This document shows, in pieces, positions 15,880-23,775 of a DNA stretch of 26,991 bases. Under the pieces are notes generated by a model, which searched no databases, was not told the DNA's origin, and worked only from the letters and a program-made list of their open reading frames with translations. The DNA is from JAIBAI01 sp044238875 (GTDB lineage: Bacteria; Bacteroidota; Bacteroidia; M30B66), in contig JBIICM010000010.1 in the NCBI GenBank assembly GCA_044238875.1, positions 1 to 26,991 of the forward strand. Direction: 5' to 3'. Each line of letters begins with the position of its first letter. Position 1 is the stretch's first letter. The translations under genes were made by a program, and so were the position numbers.

Positions 15880-16764
15880 ATGAAAGCTAAATATGTAAAT
15901 CCCTTTACTGACTTCGGTTTTAAGAAGATTTTTGGAGAGGAAGCAAGCAAACCTTTGCTGATGGATTTCCTGAATGCTTTATTGCCGCAAAATGATAAAA
16001 TTATTGACTTAAGTTTTAAGAATAATGAGCAACTTGGACAAACGGATTTAGACCGTAAAGCGATTTATGATATTTATTGTGAAAATGAGAAGGGGGAAAA
16101 ATTTATAGTTGAGCTTCAAAAGGCCAAACAAAATTTTTTCAAAGAAAGGACGATTTATTACTCCACCTTTCCGATCAGAGAGCAAGCTGAACGGGGCGAA
16201 TGGAATTATAATTTAAAGTCTGTTTATTGTATTGGCATATTGGATTTTACATTTGATGACTACGAGCAGGAGCCTGAGAAGAGCGAAGTGGTGCATACGA
16301 TTAAACTAAAGAACCAAAATGGCAAGACCTTTTACGAAAAACTGACCTATATTTATTTGGAAATGCCAAATTTTAATAAAGCTGAGAGCCATTTAAACAC
16401 AAGGTTAGACAAATGGTTGTTCTTCATTAAAAATCTTGAAGATTTCCAATCAATTCCGTCCATCTTCTCTGACGAGATATTCACCAAAGCGTTTGAAAAA
16501 GCAGAACTGGCAAAGTTCGGTCAGGCAGATCTGAACAGTTATGAGAACAGTTTAAAGATATATCGCGATTTGAAAAGTGTGATTGATACTGCATTCGATG
16601 AAGGAAAGATCGAAGGAAAGATCGAAGGAAAGATCGAAGGAAAACTTGAGGGTAAGCATGAAAGTAAAATCGAAATGGCGAGGTTTATGAAAGCAGAAGG
16701 AGAGGCAATTGAAAAAATTGTGAAGTATACCGGATTAACGCGAGAGGAAATCGAGCGTATTTAG
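15880..16764 (+). CDS. Rpn family recombination-promoting nuclease / PD-(D/E)XK putative transposase
   Basis: A 294-residue protein. It opens with KYVNPFTDFGFKKIFGEE, the hallmark of the Rpn/PDDEXK_2 family, and carries the nuclease core: Asp64 in AIYDIYC and Glu78-x-Gln80-Lys81 in VELQKAKQNFF. Members resemble E. coli RpnA, a Ca2+-stimulated DNase that increases RecA-independent recombination; many are annotated as transposases without evidence of transposition. The C-terminal part holds short Lys-Ile-Glu-Gly repeats (about 241-264) encoded by a 12-bp tandem repeat, then a helical tail (EKIVKYTGLTREEIERI). It has its own promoter, sits in a repeat-rich spacer and has no functional link to its neighbours, so it looks like an accessory gene acquired here. 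I see no flanking terminal inverted repeats. Confidence 0.92.
   Translation: MKAKYVNPFTDFGFKKIFGEEASKPLLMDFLNALLPQNDKIIDLSFKNNEQLGQTDLDRKAIYDIYCENEKGEKFIVELQKAKQNFFKERTIYYSTFPIREQAERGEWNYNLKSVYCIGILDFTFDDYEQEPEKSEVVHTIKLKNQNGKTFYEKLTYIYLEMPNFNKAESHLNTRLDKWLFFIKNLEDFQSIPSIFSDEIFTKAFEKAELAKFGQADLNSYENSLKIYRDLKSVIDTAFDEGKIEGKIEGKIEGKLEGKHESKIEMARFMKAEGEAIEKIVKYTGLTREEIERI
16600..16671 (+). repeat. 12-bp tandem repeat inside the Rpn gene
   Basis: GAAGGAAAGATC occurs three times in perfect tandem (16600-16635), followed by three diverged units (16636-16671) beginning GAAGGAAAACTT, GAGGGTAAGCAT and GAAAGTAAAATC. The unit is a multiple of three, so copy-number change keeps the frame; it encodes the Glu-Gly-Lys-Ile repeats. 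Confidence 0.9.
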
Positions 16765-16818
16765 TAGCGCTTTTATGCGTTTTCAATGATTTTTAGTCCC
16801 TTGCTTCGCCGCAAAAGG

Positions 16819-16842
16819 CCGCATAGGGTTTCCCAACTGCGG
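16819..16842. terminator. Hairpin between convergent Rpn gene and ispF
   Basis: CCGCA-TA-GGG-TTT-CCC-AAC-TGCGG folds into a two-part stem in the 123-base gap where transcription from both sides converges. On the minus strand it is followed by CCTTTTGC, a weak T-tract. This could be a weak bidirectional or ispF-side terminator. Confidence 0.33.
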
Positions 16843-16887
16843 AAGTCAGGAGCCCTGCAAAATTTTATGAATTAGTTAAATGATAAA

Positions 16888-17367
16888 TTATTGATAAATA
16901 AGCGCGACTGCGAATGAGGTAACACCTTCCTCACGGCCTACGTAGCCCATTTTTTCGTTGGTTGTGGCTTTGATGGATATTGCGTTTGTATCTATATCCA
17001 GAATGCTTGCTATTATTTCACGCATTGGTTTTAAATAGGGTGCTATTTTGGGTTTTTCGAGCAGGAGGCTCACGTCTATATTACCAATTTGCCAACCCTC
17101 TTTATTGATCATTTGGAACACATGTTTCAGCAATATTTTGCTGTCGGCACCTTTCCACTGCATATCAGTATCCGGAAAGTGATGACCGATATCATTAAGC
17201 CCGGCGGCACCGAGCAGGGCATCACATATTGCGTGCAGCAGCACATCTGCATCCGAGTGACCCAGGGCACCTTTTTCATGCGGTATTAAAATACCACCAA
17301 GCCAAAATTCACGTCCGGGTACGAGACGGTGAATATCAACCCCCTGACCGATCCTAATATTATTCAA
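16888..17367 (-). CDS. ispF: 2-C-methyl-D-erythritol 2,4-cyclodiphosphate synthase
   Basis: Catalyses the cyclisation step of the MEP isoprenoid pathway, forming 2-C-methyl-D-erythritol 2,4-cyclodiphosphate with loss of CMP. I choose the TTG at 17367: it gives 159 residues, the normal IspF length, and lies 4 bases after the porV stop. The only in-frame ATG (17439) would lie inside porV and add 24 non-family residues. From the TTG start the metal ligands are Asp11 and His13 (GQGVDIHRL) and His45 (HSDADVLLHAICDALLGA), three residues later than Asp8, His10 and His42 of E. coli IspF. The C-terminal TTNEKMGYVGREEG motif is also present. The enzyme is a homotrimer. It is the last gene of the porU-porV-ispF unit. 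Confidence 0.95.
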   Translation of the reverse strand: MNNIRIGQGVDIHRLVPGREFWLGGILIPHEKGALGHSDADVLLHAICDALLGAAGLNDIGHHFPDTDMQWKGADSKILLKHVFQMINKEGWQIGNIDVSLLLEKPKIAPYLKPMREIIASILDIDTNAISIKATTNEKMGYVGREEGVTSFAVALIYQ

Positions 17368-17371
17368 GCGA

Positions 17372-18592
17372 TTATTCTTTATTCTGTGCCTGAAAAGCAC
17401 CGAAGTCAAACTGTAATGTAAAACGCAGGGTGCGTTCAAGCGGATTTCTTTGCTGTGTTGGTATCAGGAATGCAAGGTCGAGCGTAAAAACATTGAACTT
17501 CAGTCCTGCACCGAGCGTGAAATACCTTCTGTTACCCTTGGTGGCGTGTTCGTGAAAATATCCGCCCCTCACCATGAATACATTATTATAGTTGTATTCT
17601 ACACCTCCGCATGGATTGATTTCCCTTAATTCTTCCTTGAAAATACTGCGTGTAGCATCTGCATTCAGCACGCCCGGCGCATCATAAAATGATTGCAACA
17701 TCCCGGTTACCACCGGCACATTGTTTTCTTTTCCGGCCAGGATTTTTGTCTGGTCCTTTTCGTCGCGCACTGGAGGAGTTGGCACGAGCAGTTTATTCAG
17801 ATCAAAAGTGAAGGATAAGGAATTGTAATCATCAATTTTCATTTTAAGGGCATTACCTATGCGAAGATTGATGGGGATGAAATTTCTATCGGCCGTTTTG
17901 GTATAGGAGATTTTGTTACCGATATTGGTGATGGCCAGCGCGAAAGCGTAATTTGATTTTTTACCTCCCACCTTAAGGGTATTGCTGGTATAATACGTCG
18001 AAATATCTGCTGCTACTGATTGACCCGGAAAGCTTGGCGTTCCCTGAACATCAATACCGCCGGTAAGGTTGGAGAAAACATACCTGAGCGCCAAACCTCC
18101 ACTCCAACGCTTACTGAACTTTCTGGCATAAGCCATATCAACGGCAAATTCGTTGGGGTTAAATTGACCTACCGTATTGCCAACAATATCTGTAAAAATA
18201 ATATTCCCCAGTGAAAAATAGCGTAAAGATCCACCTATGGTTTGACCTTTCTTTAACTTTTTATACCACGAAAGGTAGCCAAGATTGATATCTGGTACCA
18301 GGTTGCGCAGCCAGGGAATGTAGGAGAGAGAAATACCGGCATTACCTTCTATATCTGCCAGTTTTGCAGCAGCCCAGTGAATAGAATTGGCATCAGGAGA
18401 TAGCGCTCCTCCGGCATCGCCCATGGCACCTGCTCTTGAGTCAGGTGAAATCATTAATAAGGGGACGGCAGTTGTGATGGTATTGATGGAGCCGGCTGTA
18501 AGATCGTTCGTTGTTATCTGAGCTGCTATTTCGCCTGGTGCTGATATACATAAGGCGAAAAGCGGCAGAAAATAAAAAATCCGTTTGGTCAT
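17372..18592 (-). CDS. porV: Type IX secretion outer-membrane protein PorV (LptO)
   Basis: From the ATG at 18592 the protein has 406 residues and a signal peptide (MTKRIFYFLPLFALCISAPG...AAQ); a frame start at 18628 would add 12 polar residues and is disfavoured. The mature N-terminus NTITTAVPLLMISPDSRAGAMGDAGGALSPDANSIHWAAAKLA is typical of PorV, a FadL-related 14-stranded barrel. The barrel region has the family's SYIPWLRNLVPDINLGYLSWY segment and a late HEHATKGNRRYFTLGAG segment. PorV is needed for most T9SS cargo: it takes the folded cargo from the SprA translocon and delivers it to PorU for cleavage and surface attachment. It lies 57 bases after porU on the same strand, with its own -7 box in the gap, and is followed directly by ispF. 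Confidence 0.95.
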   Translation of the reverse strand: MTKRIFYFLPLFALCISAPGEIAAQITTNDLTAGSINTITTAVPLLMISPDSRAGAMGDAGGALSPDANSIHWAAAKLADIEGNAGISLSYIPWLRNLVPDINLGYLSWYKKLKKGQTIGGSLRYFSLGNIIFTDIVGNTVGQFNPNEFAVDMAYARKFSKRWSGGLALRYVFSNLTGGIDVQGTPSFPGQSVAADISTYYTSNTLKVGGKKSNYAFALAITNIGNKISYTKTADRNFIPINLRIGNALKMKIDDYNSLSFTFDLNKLLVPTPPVRDEKDQTKILAGKENNVPVVTGMLQSFYDAPGVLNADATRSIFKEELREINPCGGVEYNYNNVFMVRGGYFHEHATKGNRRYFTLGAGLKFNVFTLDLAFLIPTQQRNPLERTLRFTLQFDFGAFQAQNKE

Positions 18593-18611
18593 TGATGATT
18601 TTTTTCGTTGG

Positions 18612-18619
18612 CAAATATA
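18612..18619 (-). promoter_or_regulatory. -7 box TATATTTG upstream of porV
   Basis: In the 57-base gap between porU and porV, minus-strand TATATTTG fits TAnnTTTG and ends 19 bases before the porV ATG. No TTG sits at the expected distance. It could provide porV/ispF transcription independent of porU. Confidence 0.4.
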
Positions 18620-18649
18620 GTATTTCAATAGAATGAGGGTTTAACGATT

Positions 18650-21600
18650 TCAGAGGATCACAAGTTTCTCAAATTTTTCGGCAATTCTTCCATCCGGAGT
18701 TTTTACCTTCAGTCGATAAACATAAACACCTCTTGCAATGCGGTCGCCAAAATCATCTCTTCCATCCCAGTGGATAGGTTCTGACCTGTAACCATTCGAA
18801 AGAAAAGTTGAATTGATTGATTTAACCAGTTTGCCCGAAACAGTAAAAATCTGTAAGTCAATATCAACAGCTACACCTGGTTGATTGTATTCAAAAAAGA
18901 AGCTCGTTTGTGTAGTAAACGGATTGGGATAGTTCAGCAGTCTGTCAATCTTAAGATCTTCAGATTTTACAACAACAAATTCAATGGCAGTTTCAGCTGA
19001 GTTATTGGCCACATCCCAAACTTTTAGCGACAGGGTATGTCTGCCCTCTGATAAATTTCTGAACGGGTAACGTATTGTTCCCTTTTTATAATTGTCTTGC
19101 TCTGCCTCGTAGTAATCATTTAAAATAATAGGATTACTTGTATTGGCATCCAAAATAGCAATAATATCATGCCCGATTCCTGTTCCTACCGTGTTTATTC
19201 CGATATCGTCCTCAACAAAGGCAAGCATAGTAGGATTTTCATCCGTCATTCCCCCACTGACAAATCTTTCATTGTTCATAAACAGGCTTATCTCCGGACC
19301 TTTGTTATCGGTAAGGGGGGCACTGCTGAATCCGCCGATGATGATATTCTCATAAGTTCCGGCAGCATCAAGCAGCTGATTCTCATGCCGGGCATAATAA
19401 CTGATCTTCCCAAATCCATAATTGTACTGGATATCCTGCGGGACAACAAAACTAAAGGTAAACAAGCCGTTCTTCACCGAAACCGGTCCGCGGTAAATAA
19501 TGTTGCGCTGCACCCTGAACTGCCGGAGGGGAGAGCCGGGGAGCCCGTCATTGCTCAGGGTATTCATGACGGTACTCTTGTCATAAACGGTAGGTATCAG
19601 CACACCGTTAAATCCGCCGGCAACCTGTCCGTTGTTTTCAATGTATCCGCTGATGGTGACCAGCTGAAGGGCCTTCATGGTATCAGGCAATTCAGCTATC
19701 GGCTTCTGGTTGACCTGGGTGGTTACCACATTATAATCCGGAAAGGCAAGGCTCATTGCAGGGTCTCCAAGCAAGGCGAAACTTCTGTTGTTGAATGATG
19801 ATCCGGTTTTGTTTTTCCCGATGCGCATGGTTTCGCCTAATGTCAGGTGTTTGCCATTGCGCAGCCCGAAAATCGTGTCCATGATGTTCAGATTCAGCGC
19901 TTTGTTAGAGGTACTGAAGGTAAGACGGGTAGTTGTATAAAGGCCAACACCGGCGCCTGAAGGATTTAGAATCACATATTCACCGGCTGATGTAAAGTCG
20001 GGGTTGTCAAACCTGGCGAACTCACAGGTGGCTGTCATGAAAAAAGTAAGGTTATTCATGTTGTTCCAGCCATTTATCTCAGGTATGGTAATAACCCGCT
20101 CAAGTGCCAGACTTTGCTCCCCGCCGTGGCCGGCATAATTCATCATCAGGGCTCCACGGGTAACCCTGTTGGTGATATCGGTGTTTACCTGCGGATACCG
20201 TTGCCCACCCGAACCAGAAACCTGCTGGTAAGCATCGAGATAGATTTTTTCAATGTTATAAACCGGATGCGTTTTTTCAATGAGGGCTGAAACCGCTTCA
20301 GCCTGATCAAGGTGATCAGCATAATCTTCATCATCCGAAATAAAGCAAATGGTATTGCGCCAATCGTTCAGGCAGGCCCTTGATGTTGAATAGTGTATAA
20401 TTTTTTCAGCAACAGCATTGGCCTCGGCTACAGTAGCCACCGGTAAACGACCTATACCAATATCGAGTAAACCGGCACTGGCGTTGCCAATATTGCTGCC
20501 TTCGGCCGGATCAAGCAGTCCGTAAAAATCGTCAGAGGCGTAAGAACCGATTGGTGAATAAGACTCCGGACTTTGATAGGTGGGTATAAAATTGGTATTA
20601 TTACTGAGCCGGTTCTTGGGATCATAAGATCCATCGCCGATGAGTAAAAGATATTTTAGCTTATCAGCATCGCGTTTGTATAGATGTCGCATAAAATTTC
20701 GGATGCCGGCAATATCTTGTTTACCGCTTGAAAATTCATTGTAGATTTCCTGAGGGTTGACCATTACGACCTGCATACCATCGGTTGTTCTGTGATGTTC
20801 AGCAATTCGGTTACCGGCATCCCTGAATATAGGCGGACAAACGATCACCAAATCAACCGGTGGCGTTCCGTGCAGGTTTTGGTTTAAAACTAATCCACCG
20901 GCAATAGGTGCCTGGTAGGAGGCAGAAGGGTTCAGCGCCAGAAACTCCCGAAGAGAATCAGTTGCAATTGAAAAGCTGAGCTTATCACCCTGAAGGTCAT
21001 AGGTTTGTTCACGAATATCATACCTGTTGGTAATCTCCCAAATTTTTACAGCTGAATTAGCACCTGAAAGGTTGAACCGGGTGATTTTTCCCGGACCAAC
21101 AGATTCCTGATGTCTGAAAGCGAGCTGACTACCGCTGAATCTCAGGTTTCTTTTAACATTTAAAATAAGGTGTTCAATCCAGGCCGTACTTGCTGAAGTT
21201 TTGCGATTAATATTTATATTTAGTATAGATGAGGATGCAGTGAAACTATGCACCGTTTCGTTTTCACGGCAATAGGTATCAAGATAACCTATGCCTGAAA
21301 GACCCGGTACGGTTTGATTAAAAGTTTGTCCGTTGATTGAAATGCCCATCTCAGTGCTGCTGAACCCTCCCTGACTGGAGTTGGGTATGGAATTTCTGGC
21401 AACAAGGTTGGCTGCCAATTTATGTGTGCCATTTTGGATATCAGGAAAATTAAAGGAGAATGCATGACCGTTTATGATTTCCATCCGGTTGCCAATCCAT
21501 TTTCTGCCTGACTTCAGCAAATTTTCTTCATCATTTTCAACTACCTGAAAATCGTCAAAAACACTGATATCTGTGTCAGGATTGCCATCAACCTGGGTTT

Positions 21601-22501
21601 GTAAGCTGATGCGCTTACCGGGTCCGAGATCGGCGGTAATGAAATACCAGGCGGTATCAGCATAAAGATTTTTGGAGTGCCTGAAAATTCCTTTAATGGC
21701 ATCATACTTCCAGGTGATATTGCCCTGCCCGTAAAAAAGAACAAAGTCATTTTCATTCATCACTCCATCGTTTTCGCCAGAAACGAAAATGGCATTTTCG
21801 GCAAGATCATCGGGATAATAATCACTGTTTCTTTCAGGTAATTGTTGCCCTCCATTGCCATACAGGCGGATATTTCGTGGATCAAAACCCATATTCATGC
21901 CCATTGCAGCGAGCATTGATCGTGAAATTTTATAAATGCCCGATTGAACGATACCTATCTTAAACCAGCTGCCACTGCGGAGCACCGAATTTTCGACACC
22001 TTTTTTGGCATAGGAGGCAGTTTGACTAAAGACAGCTGTTTCATTGAAACGTAGGGCAAAAGATGAGAGTTTTTCAATTTTTCCATTGATTTTCCTAAAG
22101 GGCAGGATGCGTATAAGCTTGTGGGGTATCTTTTTGTCCCATACGGTATGCACTTCTACTACAGCTTGCTCAGGCACTTCATTTATATTGAAATAACACT
22201 CTTTATCATTTTGACTTAAAGGAACATAAATATCATTAATTAAACTTGCACTTATAGTATTTGCTCCTGCCATTTTTTGAACACTTACATACCATGGCAG
22301 AAAAGCTGGTGATTGATCATACTGGGCGCCATCGAAATGCAAAATTTTCCTGGTATCGTAAGGTGATATCTGATAATCTGCCGGTTCGTTCCAGTGAATT
22401 GTATCTTTAAAGGCACTAATTTCCTGAGCAACAGCATTAAGCGATATGACGCATGAAAGTATTAAAATATGAATTGGATGGGAACTGAAGCGTTTATTCA
22501 T
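18650..22501 (-). CDS. porU: Type IX secretion system sortase PorU
   Basis: A 1283-residue cell-surface cysteine protease of the C25 (gingipain-like) family, which removes the C-terminal signal of T9SS cargo and attaches A-LPS or another anchor. A signal peptide (to about residue 26, VAQ) leads a long N-terminal region. The caspase-like core shows YLLLIGDGSYDPKNR (about 618-631), GIGRLPVATVAEANAV, catalytic His792 in MNYAGHGGE and catalytic Cys826 in FFMTATCEFARFDNP. The His-Cys spacing of 34 is close to that of P. gingivalis PorU (H657/C690). The C-terminus (NYPNPF..., DLQIFTVSGKLV..., IARGVYVYRLKVK...) is a type A-like sorting domain, as in known PorU proteins, which is retained there rather than cleaved. 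It is divergent from porP/gldJ. Confidence 0.96.
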   Translation of the reverse strand: MNKRFSSHPIHILILSCVISLNAVAQEISAFKDTIHWNEPADYQISPYDTRKILHFDGAQYDQSPAFLPWYVSVQKMAGANTISASLINDIYVPLSQNDKECYFNINEVPEQAVVEVHTVWDKKIPHKLIRILPFRKINGKIEKLSSFALRFNETAVFSQTASYAKKGVENSVLRSGSWFKIGIVQSGIYKISRSMLAAMGMNMGFDPRNIRLYGNGGQQLPERNSDYYPDDLAENAIFVSGENDGVMNENDFVLFYGQGNITWKYDAIKGIFRHSKNLYADTAWYFITADLGPGKRISLQTQVDGNPDTDISVFDDFQVVENDEENLLKSGRKWIGNRMEIINGHAFSFNFPDIQNGTHKLAANLVARNSIPNSSQGGFSSTEMGISINGQTFNQTVPGLSGIGYLDTYCRENETVHSFTASSSILNININRKTSASTAWIEHLILNVKRNLRFSGSQLAFRHQESVGPGKITRFNLSGANSAVKIWEITNRYDIREQTYDLQGDKLSFSIATDSLREFLALNPSASYQAPIAGGLVLNQNLHGTPPVDLVIVCPPIFRDAGNRIAEHHRTTDGMQVVMVNPQEIYNEFSSGKQDIAGIRNFMRHLYKRDADKLKYLLLIGDGSYDPKNRLSNNTNFIPTYQSPESYSPIGSYASDDFYGLLDPAEGSNIGNASAGLLDIGIGRLPVATVAEANAVAEKIIHYSTSRACLNDWRNTICFISDDEDYADHLDQAEAVSALIEKTHPVYNIEKIYLDAYQQVSGSGGQRYPQVNTDITNRVTRGALMMNYAGHGGEQSLALERVITIPEINGWNNMNNLTFFMTATCEFARFDNPDFTSAGEYVILNPSGAGVGLYTTTRLTFSTSNKALNLNIMDTIFGLRNGKHLTLGETMRIGKNKTGSSFNNRSFALLGDPAMSLAFPDYNVVTTQVNQKPIAELPDTMKALQLVTISGYIENNGQVAGGFNGVLIPTVYDKSTVMNTLSNDGLPGSPLRQFRVQRNIIYRGPVSVKNGLFTFSFVVPQDIQYNYGFGKISYYARHENQLLDAAGTYENIIIGGFSSAPLTDNKGPEISLFMNNERFVSGGMTDENPTMLAFVEDDIGINTVGTGIGHDIIAILDANTSNPIILNDYYEAEQDNYKKGTIRYPFRNLSEGRHTLSLKVWDVANNSAETAIEFVVVKSEDLKIDRLLNYPNPFTTQTSFFFEYNQPGVAVDIDLQIFTVSGKLVKSINSTFLSNGYRSEPIHWDGRDDFGDRIARGVYVYRLKVKTPDGRIAEKFEKLVIL

Positions 22502-22563
22502 TTGTTAAGCCAACAATTAAGATAGCGGATGGTTCGATTCTTAAAAACCTTACGAAGTTAAAG

Positions 22564-22603
22564 TAAGAATTACACAATGGTGCATATGCGCGCATAATTC
22601 TTA
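22564..22603. promoter_or_regulatory. Inverted repeat in the porU/porP divergent spacer
   Basis: TAAGAATTA (22564-22572) and TAATTCTTA (22595-22603) are perfect 9-base inverted copies around a 22-base centre. The centre overlaps a perfect 12-base palindrome TATGCGCGCATA (22585-22596). With two small gaps the arms extend outward to AACCTTA...AAGTTAA, giving about 20 matched bases per side. The element is in the only large non-coding gap (291 bases) between porU and porP. The rest of that gap is AT-rich without an open frame. An operator or a structured RNA are both possible. Confidence 0.5.
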
Positions 22604-22757
22604 ACTTAAGGTTGTGAAAAAAAAGTCAATTGTTTAGACTGGAAACAGTTTAGTGGATTTTATTCTTGCAAAAACATTTACATTTGCTCACGAGGCAGAA
22701 AACGAGATGTTTCTTACAATATTGTTTGTGTTTTTTTTAAAATGTATGAAACACCCG

Positions 22758-22788
22758 TTGATTGAGAGCGTTAAATGTTCTAAATTCG
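22758..22788 (+). promoter_or_regulatory. Candidate promoter immediately before porP/sprF
   Basis: TTG (22758-22760) and TAAATTCG (22781-22788) are 20 bases apart; the -7 box differs from TAnnTTTG at one position. It ends 4 bases before the ATG at 22793, so transcription from it would give a leaderless or nearly leaderless mRNA. Confidence 0.33.
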
Positions 22789-22792
22789 CATT

Positions 22793-23752
22793 ATGTTGAA
22801 AAGGTTTATTCTGTTTTTGAGTTTACTAGGTTCGATTCATAACTTGTTGGCTCAGGATCCTCAATTCACACAGTTCTACGCTAATCCCTTGTATTTAAAT
22901 CCGGCATTTGCCGGTTCTGTGAGGTGTCCGCGTTTTGTTATGAACTACCGTAATCAGTGGCCTGCCATTCCAGGAAATTTTGTTACATACAGTGCTTCTT
23001 ATGATCAGCATTTTGATGCCTTGGGCGGTGGAGTGGGTGTTCTTGTAAATAACGATCAGGCCGGAGAAGGCACATTGATCACGACCAATGTAAGTGGTAT
23101 CTATTCCTACCATTTGCCGGTAAGCAGGAAATTTTCGATTAAAGCAGGCTTTCAGGCTACTTATAGTCAGCGTACCCTTGACTGGACCAGGCTAACATTC
23201 GGAGATCAAATTGATTCCCGCTATGGATTCATATATAATACCAAAGAAACATTCGGTCCAAACAGCGTTTCATTTGTTGATTTCAGTGCCGGAGTAATTG
23301 GTTACAGCGATAAATTTTTTATCGGCTTTGCGGCACATCACCTTACCCAACCGGATCAGTCATTTCTGGTTCCAACCAGCCGGTTGCCTATGAAAATAAC
23401 AGGGCACATGGGAGCAGTTATTAATCTTGGCCGGAAAACAAGATTTAATGATCCTGCCAAAATTTCACCCAACATTCTTTTTCAGCAGCAGCAAGATTTT
23501 CGCCAGGTCAATATTGGAATGTATTTCCAGAAAAGTCCGTTCATTGCCGGTTTATGGTACAGAAATAAAGATGCATTTATCATTTTGGTTGGTTTACAAC
23601 AAGGTCTGTTCAAAGTTGGATACAGTTATGATGTGACCATTTCAAGACTCACCAATGCAACAGCCGGGGCACATGAGATTTCATTCGCTTTCCAGCTGGC
23701 CTGTAAGCCGGTGAAAAAAAGATACCGTACAATAAACTGTCCATCATTTTAG
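22793..23752 (+). CDS. PorP/SprF family type IX secretion outer-membrane protein
   Basis: A 319-residue beta-barrel protein. The signal peptide ends LLAQ (residue 21), directly followed by DPQFTQFYANPLYLNPAFAGS, the defining N-terminal block of the PorP/SprF family; MNYRNQWPAIPGNFVTYSASYDQ is equally typical. Strong family support comes from GGGVGVLVNNDQAGEGTL and the final VGYSYDVTIS/AGAHEISFAF strands. PorP is a core subunit in P. gingivalis, whereas SprF proteins are partners dedicated to type B cargo such as SprB; a separate-copy assignment is not possible from one protein, so no symbol is given. The position next to gldJ and porU, instead of beside a type B cargo gene, favours a general PorP-like role. 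It is probably co-transcribed with gldJ. Confidence 0.93.
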   Translation: MLKRFILFLSLLGSIHNLLAQDPQFTQFYANPLYLNPAFAGSVRCPRFVMNYRNQWPAIPGNFVTYSASYDQHFDALGGGVGVLVNNDQAGEGTLITTNVSGIYSYHLPVSRKFSIKAGFQATYSQRTLDWTRLTFGDQIDSRYGFIYNTKETFGPNSVSFVDFSAGVIGYSDKFFIGFAAHHLTQPDQSFLVPTSRLPMKITGHMGAVINLGRKTRFNDPAKISPNILFQQQQDFRQVNIGMYFQKSPFIAGLWYRNKDAFIILVGLQQGLFKVGYSYDVTISRLTNATAGAHEISFAFQLACKPVKKRYRTINCPSF

Positions 23753-23775
23753 TTATTGTTGCATCAGAATTCTAA

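Noticed and set aside
16600..16671. Tandem repeat considered as a CRISPR-like array
   Set aside because: The 12-bp units are contiguous with no spacers and lie inside a coding frame; no cas genes are nearby.
15688..16842. Short inverted matches (CCGCAGT / ACTGCGG and CCTGAC / GTCAGG) on either side of the Rpn gene, considered as terminal inverted repeats
   Set aside because: They are only 6-7 bases, are not nested in the right order for a mobile element, and no target-site duplication is visible. They are best explained by chance.
17368..17439. ATG start for ispF at 17439
   Set aside because: It would overlap the 3' end of porV by 68 bases and add 24 residues to an otherwise normal 159-residue enzyme.
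19169..19798. A 209-codon open frame on the plus strand opposite porU
   Set aside because: It lies wholly antisense to the clearly coding porU gene, has no recognisable motif or signal, and its residue pattern reads as a shadow of the porU codons.
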